NCBI GenBank assembly: GCA_964519885.1
Contig: CAZFLX010000023.1
Span: 1 to 38,903, forward strand
DNA length: 38,903 nucleotides
From: GCA-002282575 sp964519885
GTDB lineage: Bacteria; Pseudomonadota; Gammaproteobacteria; Thiomicrospirales; Thiomicrospiraceae
Reading direction: 5' to 3'
Shown here: positions 31,992 to 38,903 of the stretch, piece by piece
Layout of the letters: every line of letters begins with the position of its first letter
Position numbering within the stretch: the stretch's first letter is position 1
Program-made: the position numbers and the translations under genes
The notes under the pieces: generated by a model
The model's input: only the letters and a program-made list of their open reading frames with translations
The model's database searches: none
What the model was told of the DNA's origin: nothing

Positions 31992-33077
31992 TTATTGTGG
32001 TTTGAAAATAAAAATAATTTCTTCTTTGAAAACTTCATCTGAAGGCGCTTTAGGTAAGGGTGAAGCCCTTCTCACCGCCAACTCAACTGATCGCTTGTAA
32101 GCCTCACTAGCGTCTCCCTGGCAAGATTTCACTCGAACCTCTTTCACTTCTCCGTCGCGAGTCTGACGCATGTAAACGTCACAAACGGCATTTTCGTTTG
32201 ATTCTTTTATCCATGCACGACGTACTTTGGCGCCAATAGCACTAATCCATGTTGAGGTTTCTTGTTTAACTAAAGCGGCATTCGCTGCCTTAGCTTCTGA
32301 CTCTCGCTCTGCTTGCATCGCCTTACGCATGGCTTCTTCACGTTTTGCCTGCTCTTTAATTTCAGCTTTACGTTTTTCAGCCTCGGCTTTTTCTTTTGCT
32401 TCTTGCTCTGCTTTTTTCTTCAACTCAGCTTCTTGTTTCTGTTTTTCAGCCTCTTGTTGCTTTTTCAAAGCTTCCTGTTTTTTCTGAGCTTCTAGCTGCT
32501 TTTGCTCTTCTTGCTGTTTTTTTGCGGCATCCGCTTTTTGTTTTTCGGCTTCTTGTTGCTTCTTCAAGGCTTCCGCTTGTTTACGTTTTTCGTCTTCCTG
32601 TTGTTTCAGTTTCTCGGCTTCTTTTTCCTTAGCTAAGGCTTGCGCCTCGGCTAATCGCTTCGCCTCTTCTGCTTGCTTTTTCAGTGCATCTTGTTGTTTC
32701 TGTTCTTCTTGTCTTTTTTGCTCTTCCCGCTGCTTCTGTTCTTCTTGCTTTTTCTGTTCTGCCAGCTTTTGTTTTTCAGCTTGTGCTTGCGCCAACGCCT
32801 CTGGACTGGGTTGCGGTGGCACTACCGGTAAAGGTTCTAGCTTAGGAGGCTGAACGGGCTTGTCTTCAATCGGAGTAGGACGTTGCGATAGCGCTTGGGA
32901 AACACGTGGGTCAACCACATCGGCTTGAACTAAATCGGCTTCTGAAATTTCAGCCAATACATCGTTCATCTGTTCTTGCTGTTTCAAAAAACCATAAACT
33001 ATGAAATACAGCAGAACACCATGAACCATTAAGGCCAACAAGGTGGCTAAAGGATGTCGTCGTAAAAACGCAAACAC
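31992..33077 (-). CDS. tolA: Tol-Pal system protein TolA
   Basis: Inner-membrane-anchored protein that spans the periplasm to reach Pal and TolB. One helix lies at about 11-31 (ATLLALMVHGVLLYFIVYGFL), then a Pro-rich stretch, and a very long Lys/Glu/Gln/Ala coiled coil made of QKKQEEQKQ- and KKQQEAEKQ-like repeats (about 105-270). The C-terminal domain, with AIGAKVRRAWIKE and the paired Cys of NAVCDVY and VKSCQGD, follows. At 361 aa it is slightly shorter than E. coli TolA. The start is GTG, three bases after the tolR stop. Confidence 0.93.
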   Translation of the reverse strand: MFAFLRRHPLATLLALMVHGVLLYFIVYGFLKQQEQMNDVLAEISEADLVQADVVDPRVSQALSQRPTPIEDKPVQPPKLEPLPVVPPQPSPEALAQAQAEKQKLAEQKKQEEQKQREEQKRQEEQKQQDALKKQAEEAKRLAEAQALAKEKEAEKLKQQEDEKRKQAEALKKQQEAEKQKADAAKKQQEEQKQLEAQKKQEALKKQQEAEKQKQEAELKKKAEQEAKEKAEAEKRKAEIKEQAKREEAMRKAMQAERESEAKAANAALVKQETSTWISAIGAKVRRAWIKESNENAVCDVYMRQTRDGEVKEVRVKSCQGDASEAYKRSVELAVRRASPLPKAPSDEVFKEEIIFIFKPQ

Positions 33078-33080
33078 AGC

Positions 33081-33581
33081 TTATTTACCCTGTTTCTTGG
33101 CAGGCTGAGTGGCTAATTTAACGCTTTTAATGTTTTCGCCTTTTAAACGTAAAAATAGACCCACAACATCACCATATTCAGCGGCCTTGTCACCGAATAC
33201 AACAATCGCGCTTTCTTCGTCACCTTTTCCAGCACGTAACACCGCAATATAACTGGTTAACTCACGAATACTGGCATCGTCTTGTGCAAACAATTTAGGT
33301 TCAACCTGTCCGGTTTGTACGCTGTACAAAAGACCATTTTCAGCCTTGGCTTTGGGTAATACTTGAATGACAATTTCATTTGCCTTATCACCGCGAGCTT
33401 TAGGTTTATCTTTTTGTTGTACTTCTTCGGGCAAATCAACCTTAACCGAGTGATGAATCACTGGCACAGTAATCATGAAAATGACTAGCAATACCAGCAT
33501 CACGTCAATAAACGGAACGACGTTAATTTCCGCTTTTAACTTGTGCTTACGTTGGCTACGAAAGGAAGAATCAGCACTCAT
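33081..33581 (-). CDS. tolR: Tol-Pal system protein TolR
   Basis: ExbD/TolR-family subunit of the proton-driven motor. One N-terminal helix holds the family's essential Asp in NVVPFIDVMLVLLVIFMITV. The periplasmic domain follows. At 166 aa it is somewhat longer than E. coli TolR (142), with an extra charged loop (KPKARGDKAN, KAKAENG). The tail is basic (PAKKQGK). Its start touches the tolQ stop (TAAATG). Confidence 0.95.
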   Translation of the reverse strand: MSADSSFRSQRKHKLKAEINVVPFIDVMLVLLVIFMITVPVIHHSVKVDLPEEVQQKDKPKARGDKANEIVIQVLPKAKAENGLLYSVQTGQVEPKLFAQDDASIRELTSYIAVLRAGKGDEESAIVVFGDKAAEYGDVVGLFLRLKGENIKSVKLATQPAKKQGK

Positions 33582-34283
33582 TTAAACAGTCTCTGCCTTA
33601 TCGTTTTTATAGGCTTGACGCTGCAGAATGGTTAAGAATTCTTGTGAAAAGTTTTCATATTGATTTAACAAACGGTCAGATTTTACACTTAACCGATTGT
33701 ACGCAATCACCGCAGGAATGGCCGCAAACAAACCCATCGCCGTTGCCACCAAAGCTTCGGCAATACCTGGAGCTACCTGAGCCAAGGTCACTTGTTCGGC
33801 AGAGGCAAAAGCCACAAATGAAATCATGATGCCCCAAACCGTACCAAACAGACCAATATAAGGACTGACTGAAGCCACTGTAGCCAAAAAGGGTAAGCGT
33901 GTCTCTAACTGATCCAACTCGCGACCAAAAGCCACTTTCATGGCACGCTGAGCACCACCAATTATTTCAGAAGCTTCAATACCCGCTTGTTTTTTCAAAC
34001 GTACAAACTCTTTGAATCCCACCGTAAAAATAGCATTCATACCACGGGGTTCTAAATTTAATGAAGCCGTGTAGGTGTAAAAACCCGCTAAATCATGACT
34101 AGACCAAAAAGCGGTTTCGAAAGTTTTACTTTGGCGTTCGGCAACATTAAACTCCCAAGACTTGGCAAAAATCACTGCCCAAGATGCCACTGATAAAAAC
34201 ACCAACACTGCCATGACGACTTGCACCACCAAACTGGCGTCGCTGACTAATTGAACAATGGATAACTCCGCACCTGCACTCAC
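33582..34283 (-). CDS. tolQ: Tol-Pal system protein TolQ
   Basis: ExbB/TolQ/MotA-family proton-channel subunit, 233 aa, three membrane helices: VVQVVMAVLVFLSVASWAVIF near the start, the ATVASVSPYIGLFGTVWGIMISFV helix, and VAPGIAEALVATAMGLFAAIPAVIAYN. The GLFGTVWG and PGIAEALVATAMGL motifs are diagnostic. It overlaps ybgC by ATGA. Confidence 0.95.
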   Translation of the reverse strand: MSAGAELSIVQLVSDASLVVQVVMAVLVFLSVASWAVIFAKSWEFNVAERQSKTFETAFWSSHDLAGFYTYTASLNLEPRGMNAIFTVGFKEFVRLKKQAGIEASEIIGGAQRAMKVAFGRELDQLETRLPFLATVASVSPYIGLFGTVWGIMISFVAFASAEQVTLAQVAPGIAEALVATAMGLFAAIPAVIAYNRLSVKSDRLLNQYENFSQEFLTILQRQAYKNDKAETV

Positions 34284-34690
34284 CTGACTAGCACTCCCTG
34301 AAAGGCATCTTTTAATTGAGTTGGAAATGCCATCGGCTTTCCACTCTTTTCATTCACACACGCAATCGTCACTTCACCTTGGCAAAGCAACACATCATCA
34401 CACATTACACACTGTCGAAAATGAACTTTTGCACGTCCCAATTGATTGACTTCGACAGTTACCGATAACTGTTGATTGAACCTCGCAGGACTTACATAGC
34501 GTAGATTCAAACTATGTACCATCAACAAAGCGCCTGTTTCAGCGCGAAGTAGATCTTGCTCAACACCTAAAGCCCGCAACCACTCGCTGCGAGCTCGTTC
34601 CATAAACTTGAGGTAATTGGCATAGTAGACAACACCGCCAGCATCAGTATCTTCATAGTAGACTCTAACTGGCCAATGATATACGCTCAT
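34280..34690 (-). CDS. ybgC: Acyl-CoA thioesterase YbgC
   Basis: Hot-dog-fold thioesterase of 136 aa, usual first gene of tol operons. The active-site segment is VYYEDTDAGGVVYYANYLKFME; the catalytic Asp lies in EDTDAGG. LRYVSPARFNQQL and AKVHFRQCV are further family stretches. Four-base overlaps join it to ruvB upstream and tolQ downstream, so the ruv and tol genes form one unit here. Confidence 0.94.
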   Translation of the reverse strand: MSVYHWPVRVYYEDTDAGGVVYYANYLKFMERARSEWLRALGVEQDLLRAETGALLMVHSLNLRYVSPARFNQQLSVTVEVNQLGRAKVHFRQCVMCDDVLLCQGEVTIACVNEKSGKPMAFPTQLKDAFQGVLVR

Positions 34691-35700
34691 TTTAGCACCT
34701 CTGGCACATCAATACCAAGATGAGAATAAGCGATTGCATTGGCAACACGACCACGCGTGGTACGCTGAATGAAACCTTGTTGAATGAGAAAGGGTTCTAG
34801 CACATCTTCGAGTGTCCCCTTATCCTCTCCTAAAGCGGTAGCCAAAGAGTCCACGCCCGCTGGCCCCCCTGAAAAATGTTCGATCAGCGTTTGCAAATAA
34901 CGAATGTCCATTTTATCCAAGCCCGTATCGTCAATTTGCAATAAATCCAACGCGGCACCCGCTAAAGCTTGAGTCACGAGTCCGTCAGCGTGCACCTGTG
35001 CATAATCACGTACGCGTTTGAGTAAGCGATTGGCAATACGTGGTGTACCACGAGAACGACGGGCAATTTCAACCGCACCTAGAGTATCCATTGGCACAAC
35101 CAAACGCTCTGCATTGCGTTGCACAATGGTAGTTAAATCTTCGACCGAGTAAAATTCGAGCCGTTGCACAATACCAAAACGATCTCGCAAAGGTGCCGTG
35201 AGCATACCGGCACGTGTCGTAGCACCCACCAGTGTAAAAGGCGGCAAGTCAATTTTTACGCTTTGCGCAGCGGGACCTTCACCAATCATAATATCAATAT
35301 GGTAATCTTCCATTGCTGGATAGAGAACTTCTTCAATAACCGGATTCAGTCGATGAATTTCATCAACAAACAACACATCATAAGGTTCTAGACGTGTGAG
35401 CATGGCTGCCAAATCACCCGGTTTTTCCAACACTGGACCTGATGTTTGACGTAGATTAGCACCCATTTCATTGGCCAAGACTTGGGCTAAGGTGGTTTTA
35501 CCTAATCCTGGAGGTCCGTACAGCAATACGTGATCCATTGCCTCTCGGCGACCCTGCGCTGCTTTGACAAAAGTCGTTAGCTGTTCACACACCGAGCGTT
35601 GACCGATATACTCATTGAATCGTTGCGGACGCAATGAAGTCACCGCAGTGAAATCTTCTTGCTGTTGTTGATTACCAACGATTCGGTCTAGTTCTATCAC
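34687..35700 (-). CDS. ruvB: Holliday junction branch-migration helicase RuvB
   Basis: AAA+ motor of RuvAB, 337 aa. The Walker A GPPGLGKTT is at 62-70, Walker B VLFVDEIH at 109-116, sensor 1 GATTRAG at 159-165 and arginine-finger region LRDRFG at 171-176. The C-terminal winged-helix domain ends with GFIQRTTRGRVA. Its start overlaps the ruvA stop by four bases. Confidence 0.97.
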   Translation of the reverse strand: MIELDRIVGNQQQQEDFTAVTSLRPQRFNEYIGQRSVCEQLTTFVKAAQGRREAMDHVLLYGPPGLGKTTLAQVLANEMGANLRQTSGPVLEKPGDLAAMLTRLEPYDVLFVDEIHRLNPVIEEVLYPAMEDYHIDIMIGEGPAAQSVKIDLPPFTLVGATTRAGMLTAPLRDRFGIVQRLEFYSVEDLTTIVQRNAERLVVPMDTLGAVEIARRSRGTPRIANRLLKRVRDYAQVHADGLVTQALAGAALDLLQIDDTGLDKMDIRYLQTLIEHFSGGPAGVDSLATALGEDKGTLEDVLEPFLIQQGFIQRTTRGRVANAIAYSHLGIDVPEVLK

Positions 35701-36308
35701 AAACTCACCTGCAAGGCATACTTGATTTGTTCACTTAATACCGCGCCCTCTCGCCAAGCTTTATCAACTCTTTGTGCGGCCTCGGCATTTTTATAGCCCA
35801 AGGCTTCCAATGCCTGAATGGCTTGTTGACGCATCACCATATCCATACCCGCAGCATTATTATTCAATGGCAGACTAGCGCTATTAAGCACAAAAGCCCC
35901 CTCGATAGAATCCACCGCGGTCGCCAACTCCAACACCATGCGTTCTGCCGTCTTCTTACCGACACCTGGAATTTTAGTGAGTAGATTAGCGTTTTTCTCA
36001 CGTACCGCTTGCACAAAAGCATCAACCGACAAAGAAGACAAAACCGCTAAAGCCAATTTTGGTCCGATACCGTTTACTTTAACCAATAATCGAAACAATG
36101 ATTTTTCTTTTTCACTGGCAAAACCATAGAGCAACATAGCATCTTCGCGCACCACCATTTCAATCAATAATATGCATTGCTCACCTAAAGCAGGCAAGAC
36201 TTCAAATGTAGACAAAGGCACTTCAACTTGATAGCCCACGCCGCCAACATCCAGCAACACCCATGGTGGCATCTTTTCGATTAATTGACCCCGTAATCGT
36301 GCGATCAT
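35697..36308 (-). CDS. ruvA: Holliday junction DNA-binding protein RuvA
   Basis: Tetrameric junction-binding protein, 203 aa. The N-terminal OB domain starts IARLRGQLIEKMPP; two helix-hairpin-helix motifs follow (LLVKVNGIGPKLALAVL and LLTKIPGVGKKTAERMVLEL). The C-terminal helical domain (IQALEALGYKNAEAAQRVDKA) contacts RuvB. Four-base overlaps tie it to both ruvB and ruvC. Confidence 0.97.
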   Translation of the reverse strand: MIARLRGQLIEKMPPWVLLDVGGVGYQVEVPLSTFEVLPALGEQCILLIEMVVREDAMLLYGFASEKEKSLFRLLVKVNGIGPKLALAVLSSLSVDAFVQAVREKNANLLTKIPGVGKKTAERMVLELATAVDSIEGAFVLNSASLPLNNNAAGMDMVMRQQAIQALEALGYKNAEAAQRVDKAWREGAVLSEQIKYALQVSL

Positions 36309-36790
36309 TTGGAAACCTTGCTGGTGAAAGCCGCTATTTTAGCATGAGTTAAGGCACAAGCGAGGGCGTCGGCAGCATCTTCTGAAGGCGGTTCGGACAA
36401 TCCCAATAACTGACTGACCATATACTGTACTTGTGATTTGTTGGCGTGTCCTTTACCAACAATCGAACTTTTGATTTGAGTGGGTGAATATTCAGCAATT
36501 GGCAAGGATGCAGTCGCAGCGGAAAGCATCACCACACCACGCGCCATACCGAGTTTAATTGCTGTTTGCGGATTTTTATAAATAAACGGACTTTCAATCG
36601 CCACACAAGCAGGCGCAAATTGTTGAATCAGCGTTTGCATACTTTCATGCAACTTTACCAGCCGCTCACCTTCAGATAAATGCCCAACTTTAATACTACC
36701 CGATGCAATATAACGTGGTGTAAAACGCGTCAACTCAATGACACCAAAACCAGAAACACGAAAGGCAGGGTCAATGCCAAGAATAATCAT
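36305..36790 (-). CDS. ruvC: Holliday junction endonuclease RuvC
   Basis: Resolvase of 161 aa. The four catalytic acids match E. coli numbering: Asp7 (LGIDPA), Glu66 (VAIESPF), Asp138 and Asp141 (SEDAADALA). The start follows yebC after one base. It is slightly shorter at the C-terminus than E. coli RuvC (173 aa), a normal variation. Confidence 0.97.
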   Translation of the reverse strand: MIILGIDPAFRVSGFGVIELTRFTPRYIASGSIKVGHLSEGERLVKLHESMQTLIQQFAPACVAIESPFIYKNPQTAIKLGMARGVVMLSAATASLPIAEYSPTQIKSSIVGKGHANKSQVQYMVSQLLGLSEPPSEDAADALACALTHAKIAAFTSKVSK

Positions 36791-36791
36791 C

Positions 36792-37538
36792 TTAATCGCC
36801 CAGCTGAGCCATGACTTCTTCTGAAATTTCTAGGTTATGATAGACCTCTTGCACATCCTCCAAGTCTTCCATCATATCAATCAAATCAAGTACTTTTTGC
36901 GTTTCTTCAGCATTCAGCGACACTTTAACATCCGCATCCATCACCACATCGGCATGTTCGGGTGATAAGCCCGCGGCTTCCAATGCCGTTTTCACGTCCA
37001 TAAATGCTTCGGGTGTGGTAATGACATCGATACTGCCATCTTCATGCGTGACCACATCCTCAGCGCCTGCCTCTAGTGCTGCATTCATGACTGTGTCTTC
37101 ATCTACTCCAGCGGCAAAACTGATCACACCTTGTTTTTTGAACATATAGGAAACCGAACCATCGGTACCCATATTGCCCCCTTTTTTGGAAAAAGCATGG
37201 CGCACTTCAGCAACGGTACGTTGTTTGTTGTCTGTCATGGTTTCGACAATCACCGCCACACCAAAAGGCGCATAACCTTCGTAGCGTAACTCTTCGTAGT
37301 TTTCACCCTCTGCCGTACCTGCAGCGCGCGCAATGGTTTTGTCAATGGTGTCACGTTTCATGTTATTCACCAAGGCTTTATCGACAGCCGCCCTTAAGCG
37401 AGGGTTTAACGAAGCATCGGGATTAACACGCGCTGCAACAAGAATCTCGCGTAAAAGTCGAGTAAAAATTTTTGCTTTTTTAACATCTTGGCGTGCTTTA
37501 CGATGCTTAATATTCGCCCATTTACTGTGTCCTGCCAC
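36792..37538 (-). CDS. yebC: YebC/PmpR-family transcriptional regulator
   Basis: 248-aa TACO1/YebC-family protein. The N-terminus AGHSKWANIKHRKARQDVKKAK is invariant in the family; GGNMGTDGSVSYMF and DVMDADVKVSLN-like segments define the other domains. Older work calls it a regulator; recent work ties the family to translation of difficult peptide stretches, which would be a functional parallel to EF-P at the other end of the window. It lies 12 bases after nadA and directly before ruvC. Confidence 0.95.
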   Translation of the reverse strand: MAGHSKWANIKHRKARQDVKKAKIFTRLLREILVAARVNPDASLNPRLRAAVDKALVNNMKRDTIDKTIARAAGTAEGENYEELRYEGYAPFGVAVIVETMTDNKQRTVAEVRHAFSKKGGNMGTDGSVSYMFKKQGVISFAAGVDEDTVMNAALEAGAEDVVTHEDGSIDVITTPEAFMDVKTALEAAGLSPEHADVVMDADVKVSLNAEETQKVLDLIDMMEDLEDVQEVYHNLEISEEVMAQLGD

Positions 37539-37550
37539 AGCTCACTCCTT

Positions 37551-38642
37551 TTATGTATCTTTACGACCAGCCACGACCAAACCCTGTTGGCGTGAGAATT
37601 CCAGCATACGATTCAATGACCTAACCGCCCCTAAACGGATGGCTTCATCAATTTCAATGGCATTGCGACCCGTTTCTAATACCTGAGCCAAATTTTGCAA
37701 GCCATTCATCGCCATCCACGGACAATGCGCACAACTTTGGCAAGTTGCTCCCTCACCACTGGTCGGTGCCACCAGCAAGGTTTTATGTGGCGCCAGCTGT
37801 TGCATTTTCCAGAAAATACCCGCATCGGTAGCAATAATGAATTTTTCATCGGGTAAGTTTTGCACCGCATTAATCAATACTTTGGTTGAGCCGACGACAT
37901 GAGCTAACTTAACCACCGACTCTGGCGACTCGGGATGCACCAGCACTTTAGCATCGTGATGTTGGGCAATGAGATCGAGCAAGGCTTGAGTCTTAAACTC
38001 GTCATGCACCAAACAATGAGCTTGCCAACGCAACATATTCGCACCCGTTTCTCGCGCAATCCAGTTGCCTAAATGACGATCAGGCGCCCATAGAAGCTTG
38101 TGTCCTTGCGCATGCAAATGGCGAACGATCTGTAAAGCATTACCTGAAGTCACCACCCAATCCGCTGCCGCTTTCACTTCGGCGCTGGTATTGGCGTAAA
38201 CTAAGGCAATTCGGTCGGGATATTGCGCGCGCCATGCCGCAAACTCCGTCGCGGGACAACCCTCGTCGAGCGAACAGGTCGCGCCTAAATCGGGCATTAG
38301 CACGCGCTTTTCTGGATTCAGAATTTTGGCGGTTTCGCCCATAAAGCGCACACCTGCTACCAACAAGGTTTTGGCAGGATGCTGATTGCTAAAGTTAGCC
38401 ATTTCTAAGGAATCCGCGACACAACCTCCCGTTTCCTCGGCTAAGGCTTGTAAGTCAGCATCGACATAATAATGCGCTACTAAGACGGCATCTTGCTCGA
38501 TCAGCAAGTGTTTAATACGCTCGCGCAAAGCTTGCTTATCGATTTCAGACAACCAAGGCTGAGTGGTCGCTGAAGTCGCTAAGGCTTGAATGCGATTTGT
38601 CAGAGCAAGCGGAATTTCTGTGTGTTGGGTATTTGTTGTCAT
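37551..38642 (-). CDS. nadA: Quinolinate synthase
   Basis: [4Fe-4S] enzyme condensing iminoaspartate with dihydroxyacetone phosphate in NAD synthesis. At 363 aa, the cluster ligands are Cys123 (GATCSLDEGC), Cys210 (AHCLVHDE) and Cys307 (CQSCAHCPWM), matching E. coli Cys113, 200 and 297. VAHYYVDADLQ and FMGETAKILNP are substrate-site boxes. It leads the run into yebC and ruvCAB. No ribosome binding site is visible: a TAAAAT box ends only six bases before the ATG, so the mRNA may be leaderless. Confidence 0.96.
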   Translation of the reverse strand: MTTNTQHTEIPLALTNRIQALATSATTQPWLSEIDKQALRERIKHLLIEQDAVLVAHYYVDADLQALAEETGGCVADSLEMANFSNQHPAKTLLVAGVRFMGETAKILNPEKRVLMPDLGATCSLDEGCPATEFAAWRAQYPDRIALVYANTSAEVKAAADWVVTSGNALQIVRHLHAQGHKLLWAPDRHLGNWIARETGANMLRWQAHCLVHDEFKTQALLDLIAQHHDAKVLVHPESPESVVKLAHVVGSTKVLINAVQNLPDEKFIIATDAGIFWKMQQLAPHKTLLVAPTSGEGATCQSCAHCPWMAMNGLQNLAQVLETGRNAIEIDEAIRLGAVRSLNRMLEFSRQQGLVVAGRKDT

Positions 38643-38690
38643 GAGGGTATTTTACACTGAGAAGGTAAGGTTCTGATAGATCAAACACAA

Positions 38691-38716
38691 AAGCAGCCAA
38701 AAGGCTGCCTTTGTTT
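38691..38716 (-). terminator. Terminator-like hairpin upstream of nadA
   Basis: GCAGCC (38693-38698) and GGCTGC (38703-38708) form a 6-bp stem with an AAAA loop. T-rich stretches follow on either strand. It probably ends minus-strand transcription arriving from the IS side and shields nadA; the orientation is uncertain. Confidence 0.5.
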
Positions 38717-38767
38717 ATGATTTCAACAGGCTAATTAAGCTTTCTGCTCTACCACTCTTGGACGAAT

Positions 38768-38790
38768 TGTAATGGTCAAGTATTTCCGGA
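38768..38790. mobile_element. Probable right end (inverted repeat) of an IS3-family element
   Basis: TGTAATGGTCAAGTATTTCC starts here, 29 bases outside the transposase stop. The TG-start and GGTCAAGTATTTCCGGA core look like the terminal repeats of several IS3-family elements. The other end is outside the window, so the boundary is an estimate. Confidence 0.55.
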
Positions 38791-38796
38791 GAGATT

Positions 38797-38903
38797 TTAA
38801 GCTGCTTTCTTTAAAAACTCCCTGCGTTCCACAGGGGTTTGATAATTCAGCACCGAACTGATGCGTTTGTAGTTGTAAAATCTAATGTAAGAGTTAAGCA
38901 CTG
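38797..38903 (-). CDS. IS3-family transposase OrfB, C-terminal end (partial)
   Basis: The last 35 codons of an rve-type integrase core run in from the right edge: NSYIRFYNYKRISSVLNYQ, then TPVERREFLKKAA and TAA. The FYNxKRxxSxLxYQTP pattern is typical of IS3-family transposase ends (usually IHSALGYQTP). The DDE residues lie outside the window. It is oriented toward nadA; the hairpin at 38693-38708 lies between them. Confidence 0.85.
   Translation of the reverse strand, partial: VLNSYIRFYNYKRISSVLNYQTPVERREFLKKAA

Noticed and set aside
32227..32632. Plus-strand Phe/Cys/Leu-rich frames resembling membrane proteins
   Set aside because: They are the antisense of the tolA Lys/Glu/Gln coiled-coil repeat; hydrophobicity is an artefact of the complement.
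32300..32800. Repetitive DNA in tolA considered as a tandem-repeat or CRISPR-like array
   Set aside because: The repeats are imperfect, codon-phased and encode the normal TolA coiled coil; there are no uniform spacers.

Overview
The window reads as chromosomal DNA of a gammaproteobacterium. The grounds are the nadA-yebC-ruvCAB-ybgC-tolQRAB-pal-cpoB block, a FtnA-type ferritin with the E. coli metal-ligand spacing, DusA, an Arg-type elongation factor P, and a cobalamin-riboswitch-led btuB operon. Two less common traits are a complete mevalonate-pathway operon and a BtuM-type vitamin B12 transporter. I cannot fix the genus from the sequence; a Thiotrichales-like or similar lineage is only a guess.

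Layout. 1-6846 (+): the 3' part of efp with a strong terminator, then a tightly coupled operon mvaA-fni-mvaS-mvk-pmk-mvaD that would take acetoacetyl-CoA plus acetyl-CoA to IPP/DMAPP. 6843-9541 (-): murI, dusA, a NIF3/YqfO-like protein and ferritin. 9717-11324 (+): a small lipoprotein, an SDR enzyme and a DUF3429 membrane protein.

11344-13262 is an accessory patch: a frameshifted C-terminal integrase remnant, a DUF4258 toxin-like / HTH antitoxin-like pair behind a promoter with two palindromes, a possible third small ORF, and degenerate ORFs. It ends at tRNA-Arg(CCG). A 16-base direct repeat lies at the integrase remnant and at the 3' end of that tRNA, which resembles an old integration footprint.

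13378-21384 (+): the B12 operon. A promoter and cobalamin riboswitch are followed by btuB (outer-membrane uptake), cobO (adenosylation), btuM (inner-membrane uptake), cbiA (a,c-amidation), a J-domain-like protein, cbiB and cobD (aminopropanol arm). No corrin-ring enzymes are present here.

21411-28099 (-): an envelope cluster. It holds an exported coiled-coil protein, an LPP20 lipoprotein, a single-pass coiled-coil membrane protein, an LpoA-like protein, pepN, and a second Pal-type lipoprotein outside the tol operon. tRNA-Lys(TTT) and queC follow. 29138-38642 (-): nadA, yebC, ruvC, ruvA, ruvB, ybgC, tolQ, tolR, tolA, tolB, pal and cpoB, closely packed and ended by a terminator after cpoB. 38768-38903 holds the end of an IS3-family element that runs out of the window.

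The best candidates for something under-described are the repressor/toxin-like module in its tRNA-associated scar, the J-domain-like protein inside the B12 operon, the B12-binding-type membrane protein BtuM, and the envelope cluster of unassigned exported proteins. No CRISPR array, rRNA gene or replication origin was seen.
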